From Holophagaceae bacterium (GTDB lineage: Bacteria > Acidobacteriota > Holophagae > Holophagales > Holophagaceae), in contig JADKKO010000004.1 in assembly GCA_016720465.1 (NCBI GenBank), forward strand, positions 1,426,001 to 1,490,000: a stretch of 64,000 nucleotides of DNA, given 5' to 3'. The position numbers were made by a program, and so were the translations under genes. Positions 19,691-28,431 of this stretch are shown here, one piece after another (positions within the stretch are counted from its first letter, which is position 1; every line of letters begins with the position of its first letter). The notes under the pieces are model-generated. The model did no database searches and was not told the origin of the DNA. It worked only from the letters and a program-made list of their open reading frames with translations.

Positions 19691-19826
19691 CTTGTTCTCC
19701 AAGGGCATTGCAATATGGAACCTCCAGTGGTCCCCCGAGGACGATATTGGACTTCGGATTCACTTAACCCAATAGGCAATCGTTCGAGTCTTGATTGGAG
19801 TCAGACTTACAGTCGGCTTTTTTGAT

Positions 19827-20108
19827 TGGTAGCGGGGGCAGGATTTGAACCTGGTTTTGCCCTTCTGGCAAAACCCGCGGGCTGGCTGCGCACGGGGATC
19901 CGCTTCGCGGACCGGCTGCGGTCGCTCCCGCGCCCTACGCCTTCCCATGCGCGCCATCGCGACGCAGGCGCGCCCCGCCCGCCCGGGGCCGGGGGGGGGG
20001 GGCCCCCCGGGCGCCCCCCCCGGCGGCCCGGGGGGGGTTCAAATCCTGCCCTGACGTTTTCGGGCTCGCGGAGAATAGGAAGGACCCGGCGATCACCGGG
20101 TCCTTTGT
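19827..20108. repeat. tRNA-Met-end repeat, unit 1 (with long G/C runs)
   Basis: Begins with the complement of the tRNA-Met 3' end (TGGTAGCGGGGGCAGGATTT), then a GGTTTTGCC/GGCAAAACC hairpin, then a GC-rich core (CTGGCTGCGCACGGGG, GGACCGGCTGCGG). The right T-arm copy GGTTCAAATCCTGCC is preceded by an abnormal run of G and C (about 19978-20038). Ends with a GGACCCGG/CCGGGTCC terminator-like hairpin. Confidence 0.75.
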
Positions 20109-20332
20109 TGGTAGCGGGGGAACATCGGGATTTGAACCTGGTTTTGCCCTTCTGGCAAAACCCGCGGGCTGGCTGCGCACGGGGATCCGCTGCGCGGACC
20201 GGCTGCGGTCGCTCGCGCGCCCTTCGCCTTCCCCTACCTGCGCGCCATCCCGATCGCAGGTCCAAATCCTGCCATGGACTTTTTCGGCGGCACGGAAAAA
20301 CGAAGGACCCAGCGATCACTGGGCCCTTTGAT
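20109..20332. repeat. tRNA-Met-end repeat, unit 2
   Basis: Same layout as unit 1 but with an intact right end: core, then GATCGCAGGTCCAAATCCTG, then a GGACCCAG/CTGGGCCC hairpin. The left tRNA-like end has a short disruption (GGGGGAACATCGGGATTT). Confidence 0.75.
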
Positions 20333-20547
20333 TGGTAGCGGGGGCAGGATTTGAACCTGGTTTTGCCCTTCTGGCAAAACCCGCGGGCTGGCTGCGCACG
20401 GGGATCCGCTGCGCGGACCGGCTGCGGTCGCTCGCGCGCCCTACGCCTTCCCCTAACTGCGCGCCATCCCGATCGCAGGTCCAAATCCTGCCATGGAAAT
20501 TTTCGGCGGGCTAGCTAAGGACAGGCTCCTTTTTTGGGCCAATGAAG
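20333..20547. repeat. tRNA-Met-end repeat, unit 3
   Basis: Best preserved unit: left end identical to the tRNA-Met acceptor/T-arm complement through GATTTGAACCTG, the same hairpin and GC-rich core, and right end GCAGGTCCAAATCCTGCC. Confidence 0.75.
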
Positions 20548-20754
20548 CAGTGGGATTTGAACCTGGTTTTGCCTTCTGGCAAAACCCGCGGGCTGGCTGC
20601 GCACGGGGATCCGCTCCGCGGACCGGCTGCGGTCGCTCGCGCGCCCTTCGCCTTCCCCTACCTGCGCGCCATCTCGATCGCAGGTTCAAATCCTGCCGAG
20701 ACGTTTTCGGTTGCTGGGAAAAGGAAAGGACCCGGCGATCACCGGGTCCTGTGT
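20548..20754. repeat. tRNA-Met-end repeat, unit 4
   Basis: Left end shortened (TGGGATTTGAACCTGG, no acceptor sequence), core as in other units, right end GCAGGTTCAAATCCTGCC matching the tRNA T-arm exactly, then the GGACCCGG/CCGGGTCC hairpin directly beside the tRNA gene. Confidence 0.75.
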
Positions 20755-20831
<77 letters not shown>

Positions 20832-20964
20832 CCGGAATGATCAGTGTATCAGCCGCGTGGGATTAGGCAAGGCGGGACATTGGGGGATGGATGAAGAGTG
20901 GGACGCTGACTTCGGGCGGTTGCGCTAGATTGGTGCGATGGCTTGGTTGGATTCCGGAGTTTTC

Positions 20965-22920
20965 ATGCGCCGATTGCTGCTGCTGATCTGTACGGCTTGG
21001 GCCCCGCTTTCCGCGTGGACTCCGGACAAATGGTTCGATCAGCCCTTGTCGCCGCGCATCGCGAACTACCGCATCGAAGGCACGCTGAACTGGCCGGAGA
21101 AGACCCTTGAAGCGAAGGAAGTGATCTCCTGGCGGAATGCGGGAACCAAGGCGACCCGGGACTTCCCGCTTCACCTCTACCTGAACGCTTTCAAGGGGCC
21201 CCAGAGCCTTTTCGTGAAAGAGAGCGGCGGGAAACTGCGGGGCGACACGCTGCGCTCCCAGGACGAACAGCAATCCTGGGGCTATTGCAAACTGCGTTCG
21301 GTGCGCATGGAGGGGCGCGATCTCCAGGGCCACTACGGCAAGGACGAGACCGTCTACTGGGTGAAGCTGCCCCGCGAGGTGCAGCCGGGCGAAAGCATCG
21401 AGGTGGAAGTCGCCTGGGAGAACCGCTACCCGCGGGTCTTCGCCCGGAGCGGGTGGGCGGGGCATTTCCTCATGTCGGGGCAGTGGTTCCCCAAGGTGGG
21501 CGTCTACCAGGGCGAGCAGTGGAGCTGCGAGGCCTACCATGCCTTCACCGAGTTCTTCTCGGATTTCGGAACCTACGATGTGGAACTGTCCATGCCGAAC
21601 CTGCTCAGGCTCGCGCACACCGGCACCGCCATTCCATACGTGGATCCCAACGGCAAGGCCTTCGATGCGCGGCCCGATCCGGACCGCAAGCTCCACAACA
21701 TCTGGAAGCTCCACGCCGAGGATGTGCATGACTTCGCCTGGGCCGTGATGCCGAAGGGCAGTTGGGCCGTGGAGCGGAAGGACTACCGGAAGGTGCAGGT
21801 GTTCTACTTCTTCCAGCCAAACCACCTGAACACCCTGAAGCGACAGAAGGAGGCCGTGGAGGCAGCCTTGCGGCTTTCCGAAGACTGGTACTTCAGCTAT
21901 CCCTACCCGACGCTCACGGTGGTCGACACGCCGGAGGGCGCGAGCGGCGCCGACGGCATGGAGTACCCGACCTTCATCACCGCCAGCTCGGTCACCTTCG
22001 ATCCTTTCCGGCAGCGGATCCTTCCGGAGACGGTCAGCATCCATGAGTTCGGCCACCAGTATTTCTACGGGATGCTGGCCTCCAACGAATTCGAGGAACC
22101 CTGGATGGATGAAGGGTTCACGAGCTGGTTCACCTACAAGGCCACGGAACACCGCTATCAATCGCTGTTCGGCAGCCGCCGTTTCCATGTGCCGGCGGAT
22201 TTCCTGGAGTGGGGCGGCTATTGGAGGGCTCCCTCGGTGGATCCCCTCGTCCAGCCCGGCTACAAGGACCGGGATTGGGAGAGCTACGGCACCACCGCCT
22301 ACTCGAAGGCCACCCAGATCCTGAAGCAATTGGAAGCGCAACTGGGGCGCCCGCTCATGGAGGAGGTGATGCGCGCCTACGCCACGGAGATGCGATTCAA
22401 GCATCCCACCCGCGAGGATTTCCGGCGCATCGCCGAACGGGTCTCCGGCCGGGACCTGGCCCAGTTCTGGCATGACTTTGTGGAGGGCACGGACACCCTG
22501 GATTACGCGATCTCGAAAGTGGGCAAGGTGGAAATCACCGCCGGAGGATGGATGGACGGCCCCAAGGGGCCCGTGTTTTCGCCGCCCCAGCCCACCTCCC
22601 TGGGCCACCGGGGATTCATCACCTTGACGAGGCGGGGCAGCCTGGTCCGGCCCCTCAAGCTGCGGATCTGGCTGGAGAACAAGAAGGAACTGAACCTCGT
22701 GTGGGATGGCAAGGAGCGCTGGAAGACCTTCGATGAATCCGACGGCATCGACAGCCCCATCGCCTCCGCGGTGCTGGATCCAGATGGCAACTACCCGATC
22801 CTGAAGGACCGCCTCCACGCCACCTACACCGCCAAGCCCGCCCGGCGTGGATTCCACTATTGGAGCCAAATGGTCTGGGGAACCATCACGGGCCTGCTGC
22901 AGGGCTGCGGGATCGGCTAG
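20965..22920 (+). CDS. M1 family zinc metallopeptidase, exported
   Basis: 651 residues. The ATG at 20965 follows a GGAG Shine-Dalgarno and opens a signal peptide (MRRLLLLICTAWAPLSA); an ATG 27 bases upstream lacks this spacing. The M1 zinc motif is HEFGH (H360, H364) with E383 in WMDEGF, and GADGMEYP is the substrate-contact loop corresponding to GAMEN. Aminopeptidases of this group trim N-terminal residues of peptides; this one would act in the periplasm or be secreted. The 3' end overlaps the convergent gene at 22917 by four bases. Confidence 0.87.
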   Translation: MRRLLLLICTAWAPLSAWTPDKWFDQPLSPRIANYRIEGTLNWPEKTLEAKEVISWRNAGTKATRDFPLHLYLNAFKGPQSLFVKESGGKLRGDTLRSQDEQQSWGYCKLRSVRMEGRDLQGHYGKDETVYWVKLPREVQPGESIEVEVAWENRYPRVFARSGWAGHFLMSGQWFPKVGVYQGEQWSCEAYHAFTEFFSDFGTYDVELSMPNLLRLAHTGTAIPYVDPNGKAFDARPDPDRKLHNIWKLHAEDVHDFAWAVMPKGSWAVERKDYRKVQVFYFFQPNHLNTLKRQKEAVEAALRLSEDWYFSYPYPTLTVVDTPEGASGADGMEYPTFITASSVTFDPFRQRILPETVSIHEFGHQYFYGMLASNEFEEPWMDEGFTSWFTYKATEHRYQSLFGSRRFHVPADFLEWGGYWRAPSVDPLVQPGYKDRDWESYGTTAYSKATQILKQLEAQLGRPLMEEVMRAYATEMRFKHPTREDFRRIAERVSGRDLAQFWHDFVEGTDTLDYAISKVGKVEITAGGWMDGPKGPVFSPPQPTSLGHRGFITLTRRGSLVRPLKLRIWLENKKELNLVWDGKERWKTFDESDGIDSPIASAVLDPDGNYPILKDRLHATYTAKPARRGFHYWSQMVWGTITGLLQGCGIG

Positions 22921-23903
22921 GGCTTTGGCGGCGCTGCGTCGCCCATGCGGATGCCCTGGATGGCGCCCTTCGGGTCCAGTTCGATGAGGATCGGGAAGAA
23001 GACCAGGCCCAACGTTTCGAAGTCCGTGCGGCTAGGCGCGAAGTAGGCCTGGCGCTGAGCGATGGTCAAGGTCGCCGAGAGCGAGGTTCCGCTCGCCTGC
23101 TCGGCTGGGTTCAGGCTGGTCTCGTTGGATCTGTTGGTGGCCGTGGCGCTGGGCACGATCCAGGCCGTGCCCGCGGGCAGGTGCTGCCAGGAGCCGATAT
23201 CGGGTGAGATCCAGATGCGCCGCGTCCTGCTCCCGTCGGCGGCAAGCAGCAGGTCCAGGCGCCGGTCCTGGTATTCCAGGCCAGGCAGCCGCCACAGCCG
23301 CAGCTCCGGAGATATTGCGCCGAACCAGCCGAACAGGCCTTGGAAGGATGCGAAAAGCGAGGGGGATTCCTGCGCCCAGGCCGCTTTCAGGGCCGCGAAG
23401 CGCGCTTCATCCTGCTCGGCCAGGGCCCAGCAAAGGGCGTGTCGCAGGGCATAGCCGTTCAGCATCGAGGGCACCCCCTTGGCCAGGAGCTTGTCCTCCC
23501 ACGACCGCCGTGTCGCGGGATTCCATGGCTGGAGCCGCTCCTGGCGCCTCGCCCACCGCCAGAGCGCCATGGCGGTACCCGGCTCCTGGATCTTGAGCTT
23601 CTGCAGCAGCGGGTCGACGGTCCCTGCTTGGGACCGATCGGAATTCAGCAGCGCCAGCAGGATTTCCGCTTCCGCGGAGGAGCGCGTGCCCTTGCGGAAC
23701 GGGTTGCGGGGAAGGTCTGACAGGGCCGCGGCGCGGAGCCACTGGAGCGAAGGCCGGTCCGCGCGCCGGACGGCCGGATCGCGCAAGGGGACAGCCGGAT
23801 CCTCGGCATCGAAATCCTGCAGCACCTGTTCCACGGCCTCGTTCAGAGGCAGCACGCGGCTGGGCGCTTGGATCACCGGCGGGGGGAAAGGGAAGGGGAT
23901 CAT
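22917..23903 (-). CDS. Protein of unknown function, 328 residues
   Basis: No family recognised. The N-terminus MIPFPFPPPVIQAPSR is proline-rich, not a clear signal. The middle (residues ~60-200) is helical with Trp/Leu/Ala spacing suggesting a repeat-type solenoid; the C-terminal third is beta-rich (WISPDIGSWQHLPAGTAWIV). Codon use matches neighbours, supporting a real gene. It is divergent from pyrF (78 bases between starts) and convergent with the M1 peptidase. Confidence 0.55.
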   Translation of the reverse strand: MIPFPFPPPVIQAPSRVLPLNEAVEQVLQDFDAEDPAVPLRDPAVRRADRPSLQWLRAAALSDLPRNPFRKGTRSSAEAEILLALLNSDRSQAGTVDPLLQKLKIQEPGTAMALWRWARRQERLQPWNPATRRSWEDKLLAKGVPSMLNGYALRHALCWALAEQDEARFAALKAAWAQESPSLFASFQGLFGWFGAISPELRLWRLPGLEYQDRRLDLLLAADGSRTRRIWISPDIGSWQHLPAGTAWIVPSATATNRSNETSLNPAEQASGTSLSATLTIAQRQAYFAPSRTDFETLGLVFFPILIELDPKGAIQGIRMGDAAPPKP

Positions 23904-23981
23904 CGGGAGCCTGTATCAGAATGGGCGGAGTCGCGCGGCGGAAGCTTTCTGGGAGAATGTTATTCGATCCGGGAGTGCCAG

Positions 23982-24698
23982 ATGCAGAGTTCGAGCCGAG
24001 AGCGTTTGGTGGTGGCCTTGGATCTGCCATCAGCGCGGGAGGCGCTTGCGATGGCGCGGCGGCTGGAAGGCAAGGTGGGCATGCTCAAGGTGGGCCTGGA
24101 ACTTTTCTGCGCCGAGGGCCCGGCCTTCGTGAAAGAGTTGCAGGCTTACGCGCCAATCTTTCTGGATCTGAAATTCCACGACATTCCCAACACCGTCCGG
24201 CGCGCCCTGGAGGCGGTGCTGGTGCTGGATCCGCGCCTGGTGAACATCCATGCTTCGGGGGGCGCCCAGATGATGGAGAGCGCTGTGGAAGCGGTGCGGG
24301 TCCACCGCGCCGCCGGAGGGCGGACGGAACTGCTGGCGGTGACGGTCCTCACGAGCCTGGACCGGGAGGCCCTGGTCCGGATGGGTTCCCTGGAGGACCC
24401 CGGGGACCTCGCGCTCCACCTGGCGAAACTAGCGAAGGCATGCGGCTGCGATGGCGTGGTCTGTTCAGCCAAGGAAGCCGGGGCCGTGAGGGAGGCCTGC
24501 GGTGAATCCTTCCACCGCCTGACGCCGGGCATCCGTCCCCGCGGTGAACAGGCCCTGGACCAGGCCCGGGTGATGGACCCCGCCCAGGCCCTGAGGAACG
24601 GCGCGACCTGGCTGGTGGTGGGCCGGCCGATCACCCAGGCGAAGGACCCGGCCGCGGCTGCCCTGGCGATCCTAGGGGAAATGGAGGAGGCCCTTTGA
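23982..24698 (+). CDS. pyrF: Orotidine 5'-phosphate decarboxylase
   Basis: 238 residues, the normal size for bacterial PyrF, which makes UMP from OMP in pyrimidine synthesis. The family signature is clear: VVALDLPS at the N-terminus, LDLKFHDIPNTV with catalytic K64 and D62/D67, VNIHASGG, and the phosphate-gripping VVGRPIT near the end. The ATG at 23982 starts directly at the first strand. Its TGA overlaps the TTG start of the next gene (TTGA). Confidence 0.95.
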   Translation: MQSSSRERLVVALDLPSAREALAMARRLEGKVGMLKVGLELFCAEGPAFVKELQAYAPIFLDLKFHDIPNTVRRALEAVLVLDPRLVNIHASGGAQMMESAVEAVRVHRAAGGRTELLAVTVLTSLDREALVRMGSLEDPGDLALHLAKLAKACGCDGVVCSAKEAGAVREACGESFHRLTPGIRPRGEQALDQARVMDPAQALRNGATWLVVGRPITQAKDPAAAALAILGEMEEAL

Positions 24699-25243
24699 GC
24701 ACGGCCACCCCGCTGGTCTTCCGGCCCAGCCCGCTGCAACGCACACTGGCCCTGCTGCTCTGCGCGGGGTCCTGGTTGGTGGGCGCGCGGGCCCTGGCTT
24801 CGCTGCTGGAGCAGATGCCGATCCTGCACAAGGTGATCGTCGAGGCCCGGGCGGTGGGGGACGATCCGTGGATGGCCTGGCTGCTCATGACCCTGGCGAT
24901 CGCGGCGGTGCTGGTGGCCGGCATCCTGCTGCTGGCCTCCATCCTGGCGCTGGTGCTCATCGAAGGCACCCAGGTGTTCGTGGATGAGCTCGGCATCGCC
25001 GTGGAACTGGCCTTCCTGCCGAGGCGGTTCGCGCGGTGGCTCGGGGCCGGGCGCATCTCCTGGAAGCAGGTCGGCACCCTGAGGCGTTCCGGACCGCTGT
25101 TCGTGATCCTGGGCCATGGCAGGGACCCGGAGGGGGCATCCCTCGATCCGCCCTCCCCGATCCGCTTCCTGGTCGTGGATGAGATCGAGCGCCTGGTGAA
25201 CTTGATTCTTGATCGAAGCCCCAATATCTCTTTCAGGGATTGA
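24695..25243 (+). CDS. Small integral membrane protein coupled to pyrF
   Basis: 182 residues starting at a TTG that overlaps the pyrF stop by four bases. Two hydrophobic segments (about residues 14-33 and 66-90: LLMTLAIAAVLVAGILLLAS) precede a soluble C-terminal half. That half (VFVDELGIAVELAFLPRRF, ISWKQVGTLRR) resembles bacterial PH-like membrane domains. No function known. The overlap and the short gap to the next gene suggest a three-gene unit with pyrF. Confidence 0.6.
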   Translation: MSTATPLVFRPSPLQRTLALLLCAGSWLVGARALASLLEQMPILHKVIVEARAVGDDPWMAWLLMTLAIAAVLVAGILLLASILALVLIEGTQVFVDELGIAVELAFLPRRFARWLGAGRISWKQVGTLRRSGPLFVILGHGRDPEGASLDPPSPIRFLVVDEIERLVNLILDRSPNISFRD

Positions 25244-25253
25244 AAGGACTGGA

Positions 25254-25778
25254 ATGTTTCCTGAATTCGGCGAATCCGGAGTGCACAGGCGCCGGCGGTG
25301 GTTCTACGGCCTTTGGGTGCTGTTGCTCGGCCTCTCCGGGGGGGCGCTCTTCCTCTGGGGGAAACCCAGCTCCGTGGATCAGGCCAAGGTCAGGCTCACC
25401 CTGGCGGTGGGGGATCTCCCGCCCGGCACGCAGCTCCGGCTGTGGGCCGGGCCGATCCAAACCCTCCGGAAAACCGATCCGGAAACCCTGCTGAAGGCTG
25501 CGCCGGACCTTCCGGGTTCCAACCAGACCCTGCTTCCGGATGTTCCGGTGTCCATCGCCCGCCGGCGCTGGGTCCATGCCACGATTCCCGGCGCCACCAC
25601 GGAAGCGCTGGTCGTGCGGTTTGCCGCGCCCGGCCAAACTCCCCGATATTTTTTCTATGATTTGCGCGAGGATATTGAGAGCGGATTGCTGATCAACCAC
25701 CGCGTGGTCACGCTTTCCTGTTCCCTGGCTTGGAATCGTCTGAACCCTGATCCTGGAGCCTTTTCCCGTGTACGCTAG
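25254..25778 (+). CDS. Single-pass membrane-anchored protein of unknown function
   Basis: 174 residues from the ATG at 25254, which is preceded by AAGGACTGGA. One N-terminal membrane helix (WFYGLWVLLLGLSGGALFLW) anchors a beta-rich exterior domain (VRLTLAVGDLPPGTQLRLW, VVRFAAPGQTPRYFFYDL). It lies 10 bases after the preceding membrane protein. No family recognised. Confidence 0.55.
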   Translation: MFPEFGESGVHRRRRWFYGLWVLLLGLSGGALFLWGKPSSVDQAKVRLTLAVGDLPPGTQLRLWAGPIQTLRKTDPETLLKAAPDLPGSNQTLLPDVPVSIARRRWVHATIPGATTEALVVRFAAPGQTPRYFFYDLREDIESGLLINHRVVTLSCSLAWNRLNPDPGAFSRVR

Positions 25779-25800
25779 TGGGTTCAACTAGGAGATTCGA

Positions 25801-26679
25801 ATGAAGGCGATTTTTCTCATCCCAGCTCTGGTTTCCGCCGCCGCAGCCCAGGATCCGGCACCGACCCTGGCGCAGCGGTTCAAGGCGGAGAGTCCCGCCA
25901 TCAACCAATTGATGGCCGACTTCGACAGCAAACAGGCCCTCGCCAAGGCCGAGGCCCTGATTCCCGTCAATAAGCCGGCATTCGATAAATCCTCCCCGGC
26001 CAAGGGCATCGCCAGCTCCTCGGAATTCGGCGCGTTGATGAGCGTCTACACCCTGGCCGGAAAGGCCGCGGTGATGGTCGGTGATTGGAACAAGGCTGTC
26101 GGATACTTCAACACGGCCAAGGAAATCGCCAAGGAAAACTCCATCGGCACCACCGAGGCCCTGGCGCCGGCCATGGAGATGTGGAAGAAGGCCGAGAGCA
26201 CCGGCAAGACCTACCTCGAAGAAGGGGCGGCCCGCCGGAAGGAACTGCAGGAAAAGGCCGCACGCAGCGAGTCCGAGGAAGTGGAATTGAAGAACTTCAA
26301 GACCCATGAAGACAACGTGAGGAAGGGCCCCACGGCGGTCGTCCAGCTCCAGGGCATCCTGGACGGATTGAAGGAGGATGCAGAGCATTTCGACGGACCC
26401 ATCAGCGGCATCGAGAAGAGCATCAAGGCGGAGAAGGACCAGATCGATTCCCCCCAGTTCAAGGGCGACAAGATCAAGTATGTGAACGCGGTGATGAACC
26501 CGACGAACCTGGACACCCGGACTTCCAAGGCGGACAAGATCAGTTTCGTGAACCGCCTCCTGTTCCTGGATCCGGCCAACAAGAAATCCATGAAGCAATT
26601 GGATGTGCTGCTTGGCAAAGCGCCTGCGGAACCCGTGAAGAAGGCCCCCGCCAAGAGCAAGAAAAAGAAGGGAAACTGA
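25801..26679 (+). CDS. Exported helical protein with Lys-rich tail (first of a pair)
   Basis: 292 residues. A short signal peptide (MKAIFLIPALVSAAAAQ) is followed by TPR-like helices (residues 40-110) and a charged, probably coiled-coil region (YLEEGAARRKELQEKAARSE). It ends in a basic tail (KKAPAKSKKKKGN). The next gene has the same plan and tail, so they look like diverged paralogues. Unknown function; an envelope-associated, perhaps nucleic-acid- or lipid-contacting tail is only a guess. Confidence 0.6.
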   Translation: MKAIFLIPALVSAAAAQDPAPTLAQRFKAESPAINQLMADFDSKQALAKAEALIPVNKPAFDKSSPAKGIASSSEFGALMSVYTLAGKAAVMVGDWNKAVGYFNTAKEIAKENSIGTTEALAPAMEMWKKAESTGKTYLEEGAARRKELQEKAARSESEEVELKNFKTHEDNVRKGPTAVVQLQGILDGLKEDAEHFDGPISGIEKSIKAEKDQIDSPQFKGDKIKYVNAVMNPTNLDTRTSKADKISFVNRLLFLDPANKKSMKQLDVLLGKAPAEPVKKAPAKSKKKKGN

Positions 26680-26683
26680 GTCC

Positions 26684-27547
26684 ATGAAACGCTTTGCCCC
26701 GGCGGTGATGGCGCTGGCAGTCCTGCCGGCCTTTTCCCAGACCTTGACGGATCGCCTCGTGACGCTGCGGCCCCAATGGGAAGCGGCCTTGGAACGGGGC
26801 GATGCCGCGCCGGTGCGCCAGGCGGTGGATGCGCTGCTCCAGAAGGAAGCCCAGTCCGTGAACGCTTCGGACTACAACGAGATGTACGCGCTCACCTCGG
26901 TGCGGAATTTCGGAGCCAAGGCCTGCGTCCTCGAGGGGGAATGGGAGGTGGCTCTGGCCATGCTGCAGGCGGCCGGGAAATCGGCCGCCGAAAACGCCAG
27001 CCGGGCCCATGCGACGCTGGATCCCATCCAGAAGCAGCATGAGGAGCGACTGGCGCAGTGGAAAAAGGAGATAGCGGACCAGGAGCAGCGCCTCAAGGGA
27101 CTGGAAGCCCAGGCGGGGATGACCGAAGCCCAGCTCAAGACCCGCCAGCAGCTCAAGGTCGCTTTGGAGGAGCGGAAGAAAGCCATCCAGCACAGCGAAA
27201 CTTCGCTCCGGACGATTGAAGGGATTCTTTCCCGGCTTGGCGAAGACAAGCTGCTGTTCGATAAATCCGCGGCGGAATGGAACGGGTTCATCGCCAAGGA
27301 GAAACTGGAGATCGCCCAGGCCGGTTCCGTGGGCAAGTTCGTGGCGGACAAGCTGGAGCAGGTGAAATCCGATGATGCGAAACCGCGCTTCGACCGGTTG
27401 TCCTACGGGCGGCGCCTCCGGAAGCTGGATGCCTCCAACGAAGACTGCCAGCGATTCGTGAACGGGTTGATGGGCATCGAGGACCCGCCCGAGAACCAGG
27501 ACAAACCCGTGCCGGCACCCAAGCGGCGGAAAAAGAAATCAGCATGA
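26684..27547 (+). CDS. Exported coiled-coil protein with Lys-rich tail (second of a pair)
   Basis: 287 residues, four bases after the preceding gene. Signal peptide MKRFAPAVMALAVLPAFSQ, a helical N-terminal domain, a long coiled coil at ~115-190 (RLAQWKKEIADQEQRLKG and following), a C-terminal helical part and the tail KRRKKKSA. Order of parts matches the upstream gene. A strong terminator overlaps its stop, so the pair ends an operon here. Confidence 0.6.
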   Translation: MKRFAPAVMALAVLPAFSQTLTDRLVTLRPQWEAALERGDAAPVRQAVDALLQKEAQSVNASDYNEMYALTSVRNFGAKACVLEGEWEVALAMLQAAGKSAAENASRAHATLDPIQKQHEERLAQWKKEIADQEQRLKGLEAQAGMTEAQLKTRQQLKVALEERKKAIQHSETSLRTIEGILSRLGEDKLLFDKSAAEWNGFIAKEKLEIAQAGSVGKFVADKLEQVKSDDAKPRFDRLSYGRRLRKLDASNEDCQRFVNGLMGIEDPPENQDKPVPAPKRRKKKSA

Positions 27548-27552
27548 AAAAA

Positions 27553-27577
27553 GCCCCGCGGATGCGGGGCTTTTTTT
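27553..27577. terminator. Bidirectional rho-independent terminator
   Basis: GCCCCGC-GGAT-GCGGGGC stem-loop (27553-27570) with a T-run on the right and an A-run on the left. It serves both the upstream plus-strand gene and the convergent minus-strand gene. Confidence 0.92.
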
Positions 27578-27590
27578 AGGGCATGAAATT

Positions 27591-28238
27591 CTAGAACACC
27601 CAACCGAAGCTGACTTTCATGAAGTCCGCCGAGGGCGGCTCTTTTTTCATGATGTCGTTGCCGGTCAGGGTCTTGTGGAAGGTCACTTCCAGGCTGAACC
27701 GGGTGCCGCCGCCATAGCCGAAGCTGTGTCCGATGCCCGCGGTTCCGGCCAGGCGGCTCTTGCGGGTGGTGTCGGTCGGCGTGTCGCTCCACCAGTCCCA
27801 GTTGGAGCCCTCGCTGCGGTCGAAGCGTTCGAAGTCCGCCGAGGCCCCTAGGAGCAGGTAGGTGCCCCGGTGCCTCAGCGCCCCGCCGTTGAGGAAGAAC
27901 TGCATGTCCCCGCCGATCCCGAACAGTTCGTGTTTCAGCGTCAGATCGTTGTACCCAGCGGCGGTGTTGGTGCCGTTGGTGGACATGATGTTGAAATTCA
28001 TCCGGATGGCGAAGGTCGGATCGACGGGAAAGCTGATGGTCATCTGCCCGCCGATTCCAACGTCATGGCCATCGGTCTGCTCCGCCTGGACCTCCGCGTT
28101 GGGGGGGTAGGTCTTGCTCCTGAAATCCCCCGTCGGGAACCCCAGGTTGATGCCGAATCCCAGGTGGGGATCCTGGGCCATGAGGCCCGAGGTGGAGCCG
28201 AGGACAAGTGCCAAGGCGGAAAGTCTCAAAATTCGCAT
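27591..28238 (-). CDS. Outer-membrane beta-barrel-like protein
   Basis: 215 residues. Start MRILRLSALALVLGSTSGLMAQ gives a signal peptide and is preceded by a near-perfect Shine-Dalgarno (AAGGAGGT). The mature part alternates polar and hydrophobic residues with Gly/aromatic turns (HLGFGINLGFPTGDF, GIGGQMTISFPVDPTFAIRM) and ends MKVSFGWVF, a typical C-terminal Phe signature for BAM-assembled barrels. About eight strands, similar in size to OmpW/OmpX-like proteins. Ligand unknown. Confidence 0.68.
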   Translation of the reverse strand: MRILRLSALALVLGSTSGLMAQDPHLGFGINLGFPTGDFRSKTYPPNAEVQAEQTDGHDVGIGGQMTISFPVDPTFAIRMNFNIMSTNGTNTAAGYNDLTLKHELFGIGGDMQFFLNGGALRHRGTYLLLGASADFERFDRSEGSNWDWWSDTPTDTTRKSRLAGTAGIGHSFGYGGGTRFSLEVTFHKTLTGNDIMKKEPPSADFMKVSFGWVF

Positions 28239-28431
28239 GGTTACCTCCTTCTCTGTGCATAGCCAGGGCCATGCCAATAAATATTAAAATAATTAACGAC
28301 AATATTTAAGCAATCCTTCTCTGCGTGTTCTATGGCACTTTTTGCCGCGGGCCGTTGCGTGGATGCAACGGCATTGAAACGTGCCGAGGGTCAGCTTGTG
28401 GATTAAACTGGACCCAAAGCGAGATGAAAAA

